Positions 35,652 through 43,494 of a stretch of DNA of 46,277 nucleotides are shown in pieces (the stretch's first letter is position 1; every line of letters begins with the position of its first letter). This DNA comes from Streptomyces sp. CB01881. Lineage in GTDB: Bacteria; Actinomycetota; Actinomycetes; Streptomycetales; Streptomycetaceae. The stretch spans positions 8,317,297 to 8,363,573 of the forward strand of contig NZ_CP026498.1 in NCBI RefSeq assembly GCF_002953255.1. The letters run 5' to 3'. A program made the translations under genes and the position numbers. The notes below the pieces were generated by a model. That model saw only the letters and a program-made list of their open reading frames with translations. It ran no database searches and had not been told where the DNA came from.

Positions 35652-37085
35652 TCACCTGGCCGTCTCCGGGTGGATCTGCTCGCGGGCGGCCCGGTACTGC
35701 TGGCGCACCGCCGAGCCGACCGGCAGGTCCTGCTCGGCGTCCGGGGTGACGGTGACCGTCTCCGGCAGCTCCCACCGCGGCGGCTCGGGGGTGCCGGCCA
35801 GCGCCCAGGCGGCCTGTCGGGCCGCGCCGCGGGCCGCGTGGGCGCCGGGCGGCGGCACCACGACGGGGACGCCGAACAGCAGCGGCGCGATCTGCCGGAC
35901 GGCGGGCAGGCGCCCGGCCGCGCCGAGCAGGAAGACCCGCTTCACCTCGACGCCCCGGGCGCGCAGCACGTCCAGCGCGTCCGCGAGGTTGCAGAGCATG
36001 CCCTCGACGGCGGCCCGGGCCAGGTGCTGCGGGGTCATCGACTCGGCCCGCACCCCGGTCAGCGTGCCGGCCGCGTGCGGCAGCGCGGGCGTCCGCTCGC
36101 CGTCCAGGTAGGGCAGCAGCACCATCCCGTACGCGCCGGGGGAGGACTGCAGTGCGAGCTCGCTCAGGCCCTCCAGGTCCCGGCCGAGCAGGGCGGCGGT
36201 GGAGCGGAGCACCTGGGCGGCGTTCAGGGTGGCGACCATCGGGAGGTGGCGGCCGGTGGCGTCGGCGAACGAGGAGACCAGCCCGGTGGCGTCCACCACG
36301 GCCTGCCCGTGCACGGCGAAGATCGTCCCGGAGCTGCCGAGGGAGACCGCCGCGTCGCCGGGTTCGAGGCCGAGGCCGAGGGCGGCGGCCATGTTGTCAC
36401 CGGTGCCGGCCGAGATCAGCAGGCCCTCGGGGGTGTGCCCGGCGGGCTCGGCCGGGCCGAGCACGTGTGGCAGCCTCAGCTCGTGGCCGAGGGCCAGCTC
36501 GATCAGGTCCTGCCGGTACTCGCCCGTGATCGGCGACCAGTAGCCGGTGCCGGAGGCGTCGCCGCGGTCGGTGGTGCGCCGTTTGGGGTGGCCCAGCAGT
36601 TGCCAGACCAGCCAGTCGTGCGGCAGCAGCACCTCGGCCACCCGGCGGGCGTTGGCCGGCTCGAACTCGGCCAGCCACCGCAGCTTGGCGATGGTGTACG
36701 TCGGGCCCGGGACGGCGCCGATCGCGGCCGCCCAGGCCGCCGGGCCGCCGAGCGCGTCCAGCAGGGCGGCCGCGGCGCCGCTGGAGCGCGGGTCGTTCCA
36801 GAGGATCGCGGGCCGTACCAGCACGCCCCCGGCGTCCAGGCCGATCATGCCGTGCTGCTGGGCGCTGACGCCGATCGCCCGGACGCCTTCCAGCAGGCCG
36901 CCGGCGGCCGCGTCGCCGAGCGAGTGCAGCCAGATCTGCGGGTCGGCCTCGCCGGCCCGGGTGTCCTGGCCTTCGGGGGTGGGGTGCGGCGCCTTGCCGG
37001 ACCGCAGCACCGCGCCGGTGCCGGTGTCGCACGCGACGATCCGGGTGCGACCGGTCGAGCTGTCTATCCCCGCGACGATGGCCAT
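35652..37085 (-). CDS. xylB: FGGY family carbohydrate kinase, xylulokinase-like
   Basis: 477 aa, ATG at 37085 (MAIVAGIDSSTGRTRIVACD), preferred over the frame to 37133 because it begins exactly at the conserved phosphate-1 strand. It transfers phosphate from ATP to a sugar, probably D-xylulose. AIGVSAQQHGMIGLDAGG and RPAILWNDPRSSGAA are typical xylulokinase segments. LISAGTGDNMAAALG carries the catalytic Asp. SLGSSGTIFAV and VFLLGAAGRLPAVRQIAPLLFGVPV complete the ATPase core. No xylose isomerase (xylA) or transporter is next to it. The exact substrate is therefore inferred from family resemblance. Confidence 0.9.
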   Translation of the reverse strand: MAIVAGIDSSTGRTRIVACDTGTGAVLRSGKAPHPTPEGQDTRAGEADPQIWLHSLGDAAAGGLLEGVRAIGVSAQQHGMIGLDAGGVLVRPAILWNDPRSSGAAAALLDALGGPAAWAAAIGAVPGPTYTIAKLRWLAEFEPANARRVAEVLLPHDWLVWQLLGHPKRRTTDRGDASGTGYWSPITGEYRQDLIELALGHELRLPHVLGPAEPAGHTPEGLLISAGTGDNMAAALGLGLEPGDAAVSLGSSGTIFAVHGQAVVDATGLVSSFADATGRHLPMVATLNAAQVLRSTAALLGRDLEGLSELALQSSPGAYGMVLLPYLDGERTPALPHAAGTLTGVRAESMTPQHLARAAVEGMLCNLADALDVLRARGVEVKRVFLLGAAGRLPAVRQIAPLLFGVPVVVPPPGAHAARGAARQAAWALAGTPEPPRWELPETVTVTPDAEQDLPVGSAVRQQYRAAREQIHPETAR

Positions 37086-37192
37086 GTCGAGATCATGCCT
37101 CAGCGGGCGTCCGGGCGCGGTCCGTCCGGGCAAGTGTTGCCCCTTCGGTACCGCTCCGGAGCCGTCCCGGACACCCTGCCGTCACCGGCCGG

Positions 37193-37486
37193 TCACGGAC
37201 GGAAGGTACCCCAGCTGTCGTCCTCCACCCGGGGCCGGTTGAAGTACGGCACCCGGTCGGTGACCGAGTTCGGCAGCTTGTCCCCGACCTTGTCCGCGAC
37301 GGCTCCGGCCGCCTTCCCGGCGGCGGCGCCGGCCTGCTGCCTGGCCTTGTCGGCGGCGGTCTGCACCTTGGGGTTCTGGGCGACCTGCCGGGTGACCTTG
37401 GCGATCTGCTCGTACCGCTGGCGCCCCGCCCGCGAGCCCAGGACGTAGCCGGCCGCGAGTCCGACGATCAACGACAGCTTCCACAT
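37193..37486 (-). CDS. YtxH-like small membrane protein
   Basis: 97 aa, ATG at 37486. The N-terminal membrane helix has the YtxH pattern MWKLSLIVGLAAGYVLGSRAGRQRYEQI. An Ala/Lys-rich amphipathic helix follows (QTAADKARQQAGAAAGKAAGAVADKVGDKL). The C-terminus is NRPRVEDDSWGTFRP. In other bacteria YtxH proteins are general-stress membrane proteins without a defined reaction. It is about 100 bp upstream (in transcription) of the FGGY gene and 245 bp from the tRNA pair. Confidence 0.85.
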   Translation of the reverse strand: MWKLSLIVGLAAGYVLGSRAGRQRYEQIAKVTRQVAQNPKVQTAADKARQQAGAAAGKAAGAVADKVGDKLPNSVTDRVPYFNRPRVEDDSWGTFRP

Positions 37487-37729
37487 GATCGGATTCCACC
37501 CTCTCCTGGCGGCGTCTGCCGCATTGCCCTACCCGTCCTTCGGGGCGGCGAACCGTCCGTGCCCCCAGCATCCCCGGGTGCTCCGCGGGGCGCGCGCGGG
37601 GCGCGCCGGGCGGGGTCGCCGGGAGGGCCGGGGAAAGCGATTGGCGGACCACCCCCCCGAGTGCGCTAATGTATGTCCCGCAGCGAGCGCCGAGGAGCCC
37701 GGGGAACCGGGGGCCGAAGCGGAAGCCGA

Positions 37730-37802
37730 TCCCCCATAGCTCAATTGGCAGAGCAGCCGACTGTTAATCGGCAGGTTATTGGTTCGAGTCCAATTGGGGG
37801 AG
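37730..37802 (+). tRNA. tRNA-Asn (GTT), copy 1
   Basis: 73-nt cloverleaf. Acceptor TCCCCCA pairs with TGGGGGA, discriminator G. D arm is GCTCAATTGGCAGAGC. Anticodon stem is GCCGA/TCGGC with loop CTGTTAA (anticodon GTT). T arm has GGTTCGAGTCC. CCA is not encoded. Confidence 0.96.
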
Positions 37803-37862
37803 CTCAGGTGGAGGTCCCTCCGGGGGCGGTCGGCCTGTCCGTGGTGGCGTGTGTCATCGCGA

Positions 37863-37935
37863 TCCCGCATAGCTCAATTGGCAGAGCAGCCGGCTGTTAA
37901 CCGGCAGGTTTTTGGTTCGAGTCCAAATGCGGGAG
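37863..37935 (+). tRNA. tRNA-Asn (GTT), copy 2
   Basis: 73 nt, same structure as copy 1. Acceptor is TCCCGCA/TGCGGGA, anticodon stem GCCGG/CCGGC, loop CTGTTAA. It differs from copy 1 by compensated stem changes (for example C-G to G-C in the acceptor), so both should fold and be charged. It lies 60 bp downstream, probably in one transcript. Confidence 0.96.
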
Positions 37936-37967
37936 CTTCACCGGGTCCGCCCGGTGTCTGCTCAGAG

Positions 37968-37999
37968 CGAAGGCCCCCCGGTCGACCGGGGGGCCTTCG
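37968..37999. terminator. terminator after the tRNA-Asn pair
   Basis: Perfect 14-bp stem CGAAGGCCCCCCGG / CCGGGGGGCCTTCG, loop TCGA. It lies between the tRNAs and the convergent protease gene and probably works both ways. A smaller hairpin CACCGGG/CCCGGTG follows the second tRNA directly (37939-37956). Confidence 0.9.
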
Positions 38000-38068
38000 T
38001 GTTGTGCCGCACGTTCGGGCCGTCCCGTTGTGCCGCACGTCCGGGCGTCCCGCCCGCGCGGCCCGGCC

Positions 38069-38818
38069 TCAGGCCGTGGCCTGGCGGTACAGCTCGGCGA
38101 CCCGGCCGTCGAAGGTGACGCTGTACGAGGTGCCCGGGGTCTCGCCACCTTCCTGGTAGCCGCCGATCACGCCGACCACCGCGCCGGTCGGGGTGATCCA
38201 CGGGCTGCCGCTGGTGCCGTCGGTGTAGCCGCCGCAGTCGAAGCGTTCCTGGGTGGGACTCTGCGACCTGGTCCGGGTCGAGCAGGTGATCGGCTCGTCG
38301 CTCGCGTTGGGGTAGCCGGTCACCGAGACCGGGAGACCGAAGCCCTGGCCGGTGCCGAGCGGGTTGCCGCCGACCGCGTCCTCGACCTCCCGGCCGCCAG
38401 CCGGGCGGAGGGTGATGAACGCCACGTCGTACTCGGGGTCGTCGCCGGCCGACCAGCGTGGGTCGACGGTCACCGACTGCACCGGCCAACTCCCGTAGGG
38501 GGAGTATCCGTTGCGGTAGCCGGGGGTGAACACCAGGCCGTCCAGCAGGCCGGTCCGGCGGCTCTGCACGCAGTGTGCGGCGGTCACCAGCAGGTTGCGC
38601 CGCGGGCTGTGCACCACGCTCGCCGTGCAGGCCCGAGGGCCGTCGGCGGTGTGGATCGAGAGGGTGCCGACCCGGTCGCCCGCCGGGCTCTGCTGCGCGA
38701 CCGCGGCGGTCGGGGGCAGGTTGTCCCCTCCGCCGCACGCGGTGCCGGCGGCGAGCAGCAGGGCCGCCAGTGCGACCGCCTGGGCCGCACGCGGGAGCCG
38801 TACCGGGCGGGAGGCCAT
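38069..38818 (-). CDS. trypsin-like serine protease, lipoprotein
   Basis: 249 aa, ATG at 38818. The signal is MASRPVRLPRAAQAVALAALLLAAGTAC, with a lipobox-like AGTAC (Cys28), so it is probably lipid-anchored outside. The S1 catalytic triad is visible: His in LVTAAHCVQ, Asp in DPEYDVAFITL and Ser in GTSGSPW. Cysteines (ACTASVV, AHC, ITCSTRT, DCGGY) fit trypsin-type disulfides. GAVVGVIGGYQEGGETPGTSYSV near the end is shared with the next gene. Both proteases lie tandem on the minus strand and appear to be duplicates; this one is the shorter. Substrate unknown. Confidence 0.93.
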   Translation of the reverse strand: MASRPVRLPRAAQAVALAALLLAAGTACGGGDNLPPTAAVAQQSPAGDRVGTLSIHTADGPRACTASVVHSPRRNLLVTAAHCVQSRRTGLLDGLVFTPGYRNGYSPYGSWPVQSVTVDPRWSAGDDPEYDVAFITLRPAGGREVEDAVGGNPLGTGQGFGLPVSVTGYPNASDEPITCSTRTRSQSPTQERFDCGGYTDGTSGSPWITPTGAVVGVIGGYQEGGETPGTSYSVTFDGRVAELYRQATA

Positions 38819-38973
38819 CGCGGCTCCGTCTCGTCCTCGGGGCGGCCCCTGCGGGTCGTGCGGACCGCCGTACGTGAGGAAGATCTACCAGTCCCCGCCC
38901 GGCGGCGCCAACCCCGGCGCCCGGCGCCTTCCCTTTGGGGCGTCCGGGTGGTCCGGGGGCGGTCCGGGCCCGG

Positions 38974-39837
38974 TCAGCCGGTGGCGCGGTCGTACAGCGC
39001 CTGGACCCGGTCCCCGAAGTAGCTGCTGTACGAGGTGTCGGGGGTGTCGCCGCCCTCCTGGTAGCCGCCGATCACGCCGACCACGGTGCCGGTGCGGGTG
39101 TCCGGGTCGAAGTCGGTCACCCAGGGGCTGCCGCTGGTGCCGCCGGTGTAGTCCGGGCAGTCGATCCTCAGCTGGGTGGGGCTCTGCTCGGTGGTGGTGT
39201 TGCTGCAGGTGATCGGGACCTCGCTGGTGCCGGGGTAGCCGGTGATCTTCACCGGGAGCTGGTAGCCGCGGTCGACCCCCAGCCGGTTGGCGCCGAGCAC
39301 CTGCTGCACCTGTTGCCCGTTCTGCGGCTGCACCACCGCGAAGGCGACGTCGACGTCAGGGTCGCCGTCGTCCTTCCAGGCCTGGTCGACGGTGACCGCC
39401 AGCACCGGCCAGACGCCGCTCGGGGTGTCGCCGTCCCGGTAACCGGGGACGAACACCAGGTCGCTGCGCTGGCCGAGCTGCGGGTCCCAGACGCAGTGCG
39501 CGGCGGTGACGATCAGGTTGAGCCCGGCGCTGTCGACCACGCTGGCGGTGCAGAAGTGGTCGCCGTCCGCGTTGCGGGTGAAGACGGCGCCGACCAGGCC
39601 GTTGAGCACGGTGGGCTTGGCGGTGCGGGTGACGCCGGTCTGTCGGCCGAGGGCGCCGCGCAGCCGCTCCCGGCTCCAGCCGTGGCTGCCGGTGGAGGCG
39701 GGGCCCGAGCCGGAGGGCGACGCCGGGTGCGAACCCACCGTCGGGGTGGCACCGCCGGGGCCCGCCGCGGTGGTGCAGCCCGCCGCTGCGAGGACTGCCA
39801 GTGCGGCTCCGGTCGCCGCCAGCTCACGTACCGTCAT
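38974..39837 (-). CDS. trypsin-like serine protease, lipoprotein (paralogue)
   Basis: 287 aa from ATG 39837 (MTVRELAATGAALAVLAAAGC); lipobox AAAGC, Cys21. The longer frame to 39918 lacks a signal at its start. A Ser/Gly/Pro linker is followed by an extra N-terminal stretch (WSRERLRGALGRQTGVTRTAKPTVLNGLVGAVF) missing in the neighbour. The triad is His in IVTAAHCVW, Asp in DPDVDVAFAVV, Ser in GGTSGSPW. PITCSNTTTEQSPTQLRIDC parallels PITCSTRTRSQSPTQERFDC in the adjacent gene, clear evidence of tandem duplication. The leader peptide between signal and catalytic core may act as a propeptide. Confidence 0.93.
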   Translation of the reverse strand: MTVRELAATGAALAVLAAAGCTTAAGPGGATPTVGSHPASPSGSGPASTGSHGWSRERLRGALGRQTGVTRTAKPTVLNGLVGAVFTRNADGDHFCTASVVDSAGLNLIVTAAHCVWDPQLGQRSDLVFVPGYRDGDTPSGVWPVLAVTVDQAWKDDGDPDVDVAFAVVQPQNGQQVQQVLGANRLGVDRGYQLPVKITGYPGTSEVPITCSNTTTEQSPTQLRIDCPDYTGGTSGSPWVTDFDPDTRTGTVVGVIGGYQEGGDTPDTSYSSYFGDRVQALYDRATG

Positions 39838-40028
39838 CCGCCCAGGTTCCAGGGGGCCGCCGGGGTCCTGCCAGCGGAGCTGCTCCGCGCGGGGAGGCGT
39901 GCATCCGCGCGCACCCATGTGCGCCCCCGGCGCGCACCACGGGTGATCGACCGGCTATGCTGCCCGGGACGGCCTCGCGGGGCCGTCTGCTGCTGCCGCG
40001 GCCGGGCGACCGGTGCGCGCGGCGAACC

Positions 40029-40102
<74 letters not shown>

Positions 40103-40298
40103 CCCTTCGCCCGGACGACCGGGCTTGACCAGGTGTGGTCATCTGCACGCACTCTAGTGACCGGTGGCGTCGGCGGCCGTACCGACAGGCCGGGAATCAC
40201 CCGAATAGGGCCGCTCCCGGGGCTCGTTGACGCCGCCCGCCGCCCGGGGTCCGCCCCCGTCGCCGTGATGCCGCGCCCCGCCTCCGTATCCTGGCCCG

Positions 40299-41222
40299 AT
40301 GCTCGAACCCGCACTGCTGCCGACCCCGCTGGTGGACTGCACCGACGAGGTGCTGGCGCGGGCCGGGGTGCGGCTGCGGCTCAAACGCGACGACCTGCTG
40401 CACCCGGCGGTGCCGGGCAACAAGTGGCGCAAGCTCGGGCCCAACCTGGAGGCGGCCGTCCGGCAGGGGCGGACCAGGCTGCTGACCTTCGGCGGGGCCT
40501 ACTCCACCCATCTGCGCGCGGTCGCCGTGGCGGCCGGCGCGCTCGGGCTGGAGAGCGTCGGGCTGGTCCGCGGCGAGGAGCTGGCCGACGCGCCGCGCAA
40601 CTGGTCGCTGCGGGCGGCCGAGGCGGCGGGGATGGAACTGGTCTTCCTGTCCCGTTCCGAGTACCGGGAGACGGCCGGGCGCTGTGAGCTGGACGAGGAC
40701 GTGGCGGAGGGCCTGCAACGGCGCTGGGGCCCCTGTACGGTGCTGCCGGAGGGCGGCTCCAACGCCTTGGCGGCGACCGGCGCGGCGGCCGTTCCGGCGG
40801 AGCTGCCGGACCTCGGCGAGCGGGACGTGGTCTGCTGCCCGGTCGGCACCGGCGGCACCCTGGCCGGGATCGCGGCCGGCCTGCCGCCGGGCGCGCGGGC
40901 GCTGGGGGTGGCGGTGCTGCGCGGCGGCGCCGGCTACCTGGAGGGCGAGGTCGCCCGGCTGCACCGGGCCGCCTACGGGCGGGAGTTCGGCAACTGGCGG
41001 ATCGACCACGACCACCACGGCGGCGGCTACGGCCGGGTCCCGGCCGGGCTGGAGGCCTTCGCCGAGGGCTTCGAGCGGCGCCACGGGATCGCCCTGGAGC
41101 GCCGCTACGTCGCCAAGCTGCTGGCCGCCCTGTACGACCTGGCCGGGGCCGGGGCGTTCCCGGCGGGCACCCGGCTGACCGCGGTGGTCACCGGTCTGCC
41201 GGACCCGCCGGACGCCGGCTAG
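40299..41222 (+). CDS. PLP-dependent D-cysteine desulfhydrase / ACC deaminase family protein
   Basis: 307 aa, ATG at 40299. A fold-type II PLP enzyme: LLPTPLVDCTDEVLAR, then LKRDDLLHPAVPGNKWRKLGPNL with the Schiff-base Lys42. LTFGGAYSTHLRAVAVAAGALG follows. The Gly-rich phosphate loop is CCPVGTGGTLAGIAAGL. Family members deaminate 1-aminocyclopropane-1-carboxylate or release H2S from D-cysteine. The usual SNH motif after GGAY reads STH here; this Asn normally contacts the cofactor ring hydroxyl, so activity may differ. It starts 197 bp after the CAT tRNA. Its TAG stop overlaps the stop of the convergent LCP gene. Confidence 0.9.
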   Translation: MLEPALLPTPLVDCTDEVLARAGVRLRLKRDDLLHPAVPGNKWRKLGPNLEAAVRQGRTRLLTFGGAYSTHLRAVAVAAGALGLESVGLVRGEELADAPRNWSLRAAEAAGMELVFLSRSEYRETAGRCELDEDVAEGLQRRWGPCTVLPEGGSNALAATGAAAVPAELPDLGERDVVCCPVGTGGTLAGIAAGLPPGARALGVAVLRGGAGYLEGEVARLHRAAYGREFGNWRIDHDHHGGGYGRVPAGLEAFAEGFERRHGIALERRYVAKLLAALYDLAGAGAFPAGTRLTAVVTGLPDPPDAG

Positions 41223-42778
41223 CCGAAGGTCAGGTTGGCGCAGGGGTCGGTGTCGGCCCCGCGGCTGTTCTCGGCGATGCCGCTGGGCACGCCGCTCGGG
41301 GCGGGCGTGCCGGTGGTGGTGGGGCCGGCGGCCGGCCCGCCCGGGATGTCGACGGAGTCGAGCCCGGTGCCGGCCGTCGGGCGGTAGTCGCGGCCCAGGG
41401 TGACGGTGATTCCCCCGGAGCCCGCCTCCTCGACCGGCCGTGCCCCCGGGAAGAGCGGCGCGAGCTGGTCGGCGACGGCCTTCAGCGCCGGGTCGTACGC
41501 GATCTCGGTCTGCAGCCGGCCGCCGTTGGTGGGGCCCAGGGTGACGTTCTGGAAGCCCTTGGCGCGGACGGCCTCGGCGCCCTTGCCGGCCAGCCCGGGG
41601 GTGCCGACGCCGTTGACGACGGTGATCGGCGCGGCCGCCTGGTCGGGCGAGAGCGCGGTGGGCGAGAGCGCGGTGGGCGAGGCCTCGGAGGCGGTCGTGG
41701 CGGAGGGGGCGGCACCCGGGGCGGCGGAGGCGGCGGACGGCGAGGGGGAGGCGGGGGCCGCGCCGGTGGACTGCCCGTCCAGCGTGCGGTCCTCGCGCAG
41801 CAGCTTCCAGAGGGTGTCGACGTCCGGGTGGACCAGGGCGACCCGGTCGCCGGAGTAGCGCCAGGGGGTGGTGACGAAGGTGATGTCGGACAGCTTGATC
41901 TGCTGGAGCGACTGGGCGAAGTCGACCAGCTTCATCGCGGTGCCCAGGCCCTCGTCCACGGTGAGCGAGCGGGTGGCCGCGTCGGCCAGCGGGAGCAGGG
42001 TCGGCAGCGAGAAGCCCTGGCCCTGGACCTTCCTGATCATCGAGGAGAGGAATGCCTGCTGGCGCTTCATCCGGCCGATGTCGGAGTTGTCGCCGAAGCC
42101 GTAGCGGGCCCGCAGGTAGTCCACCGCGGGCTGCCCGGAGAGCTTCTGCATGCCCTTCTTGAGGTGGATGTTGTGCGAGTTCACGTCGTTGGGGACGCAG
42201 GCGTCCACGCCGTTGACGGCCTCGGTCATCGCGGCGACGCCCTTGAAGTCGACCACGATGGTGTGGTCGATCCGCAGGCCGGTCAGCGTCTCGACGGTGT
42301 TCTGCGTGCAGGCCGGGTTCCCCTTGGGGAACTCGCCCACGGTGAAGGCCGAGTTGAACATCTGGTTGGTCCTGGGGGACGTCCAGCCGCCGCCGGGCAG
42401 CCGGCAGGCCGGGATGGTCACCAGCGTGTCGCGGGGTATGGAGACGCCGACGGCGTGCTTGTGGTCGGCGTATATGTGCAGCAGGATCGCGGTGTCGGAG
42501 TGGCCGACGCCCTCCTCGCCGCCGCCGAGGTCCGCGTTGCCGTCGTCCCGGGTGTCCGAGCCGAGGACCAGGACGTTGACCGGGACGGAGGCGCCGGGGG
42601 TGACCGGGACGGGGGCCGGCGGCCGTTCGGTGGCGACGCCGCCCGCGTCGAAGGTGGTGATGTTGCTGTCCAGCCGGTGGTAGAACCAGGCGCCGGCGCC
42701 GGCCACCGACAGCACGAGAACGGCGGCGAGGCCCACGGCGGTCCGTACGATGCGCCGCCGGCGCGAGCTGCTGCTCAT
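41219..42778 (-). CDS. LytR-CpsA-Psr (LCP) family protein with LytR_C domain
   Basis: 519 aa from ATG 42778 (MSSSSRRRRIVRTAVG), GGGGG immediately upstream. It has a basic N-terminus, one membrane helix (AVGLAAVLVLSVAGAGAWFY) and an extracellular LCP domain: VNVLVLGSDTRDD, GHSDTAILLHIYADHKHAVGVSIPRDTLV, HTIVVDFKGVAAMTEAVNGVDAC, and YLRARYGFGDNSDIGRMKRQQ. These Asp and Arg residues bind metal and polyprenyl pyrophosphate. A Ser/Ala/Pro linker leads to the LytR_C domain (ITVVNGVGTPGLAGKGAEAVRAKG). LCP enzymes transfer secondary polymers such as teichoic or teichuronic acids from a lipid carrier to peptidoglycan. It is convergent with the PLP enzyme gene. Confidence 0.95.
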   Translation of the reverse strand: MSSSSRRRRIVRTAVGLAAVLVLSVAGAGAWFYHRLDSNITTFDAGGVATERPPAPVPVTPGASVPVNVLVLGSDTRDDGNADLGGGEEGVGHSDTAILLHIYADHKHAVGVSIPRDTLVTIPACRLPGGGWTSPRTNQMFNSAFTVGEFPKGNPACTQNTVETLTGLRIDHTIVVDFKGVAAMTEAVNGVDACVPNDVNSHNIHLKKGMQKLSGQPAVDYLRARYGFGDNSDIGRMKRQQAFLSSMIRKVQGQGFSLPTLLPLADAATRSLTVDEGLGTAMKLVDFAQSLQQIKLSDITFVTTPWRYSGDRVALVHPDVDTLWKLLREDRTLDGQSTGAAPASPSPSAASAAPGAAPSATTASEASPTALSPTALSPDQAAAPITVVNGVGTPGLAGKGAEAVRAKGFQNVTLGPTNGGRLQTEIAYDPALKAVADQLAPLFPGARPVEEAGSGGITVTLGRDYRPTAGTGLDSVDIPGGPAAGPTTTGTPAPSGVPSGIAENSRGADTDPCANLTFG

Positions 42779-42935
42779 CCCCCGGGCCCCCCGTCTTCTG
42801 GTGTCGTTCCCTGCGCGCACCGGCTCATGGGCAGGCCGGTGCGAGTCTCGAACGTTAGACGTTCCGGGGGAGTGTTCGGTTACAGCCGCAGGCCTGCCAA
42901 TTGCGCCGGATCGGCCGGCGGGGCCGTGATGCTGC

Positions 42936-43400
42936 TCACGCTCCGGGGCCGGAGGCGCCCGAGAGCATCCGGCGGAGCAGGTCGCGCAGCACCGTCCGCT
43001 CGTCGGGGCCGAGGGCGGCCAGCGGCTCGCGGGCGAAGTTCAGCGACTCGCGCAGCTCCTCGGAGGCGGCCGCGCCGGAGTCGGTGGCGGCGACCAGCTT
43101 GACCCGGCGGTCCTGCCGGTCGGCCTCCCGGGTGACGAAGCCGCGGGACTCCAGCCGGTCGACGATGCCGGTGATGTTGGACGGCTCGCAGCTGAGCGTC
43201 TGGGCGATGTGGCGCATCGGCATCGGTCCGCGCCGCAGCAGGGCGAGGACCTTGGCCTGGGCGCCGGTGAGCGAGCGGGCGGCGGCGGCCTCCTCGTACT
43301 CGCGATGGAAGAGCGCGACCAGGTTGGCCATCAGGTCGACGACCTCACGGGTGATCTCGTCGGGCTGCGGCGCGCCGGATCGGGTCGGCTGGGTGTCCAT
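42936..43400 (-). CDS. MarR family transcriptional regulator
   Basis: 154 aa, ATG at 43400. Winged helix: dimerisation helix EITREVVDLMANLVALFHREYEEAAAA, then LTGAQAKVLALLRRGPMPMRHIAQTLSCEPSNITGIVDRLESRGFVTREADRQDRRVKLVAATDSG, which includes the recognition helix and wing DRQDRR. It diverges from the oxidoreductase at 43495. The 94-bp AT-rich gap has two nested inverted repeats and likely operators for both genes. The single Cys in LSCEPSN lies at the recognition helix, so redox sensing is possible (speculative). Confidence 0.95.
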   Translation of the reverse strand: MDTQPTRSGAPQPDEITREVVDLMANLVALFHREYEEAAAARSLTGAQAKVLALLRRGPMPMRHIAQTLSCEPSNITGIVDRLESRGFVTREADRQDRRVKLVAATDSGAAASEELRESLNFAREPLAALGPDERTVLRDLLRRMLSGASGPGA

Positions 43401-43413
43401 GACCCACAGTCTA

Positions 43414-43477
43414 CCTGAACAGTTGACAACATGAACCTTTCATGTCCATCGTTACTTCATTAAGTCAACCTTTCAGG
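43414..43477. promoter_or_regulatory. nested inverted repeats in the MarR/oxidoreductase divergent promoter
   Basis: Outer arms CCTGAACAGTTGAC (43414-43427) and GTCAACCTTTCAGG (43464-43477) match at 12 of 14 positions. Inside lies ACATGAA-CCT-TTCATGT (43429-43445, perfect 7-bp arms). TTGACA (43424-43429) and, on the other strand, TTGACT (43468-43463) look like opposing -35 elements. This is a likely MarR binding region. Confidence 0.72.
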
Positions 43478-43494
43478 CAGTAAGGAGCACCCCG

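Noticed and set aside
37730..37935. Integrated element at the tRNA-Asn pair
   Set aside because: No integrase, no duplicated tRNA 3' end and no shift in composition near the tRNAs.
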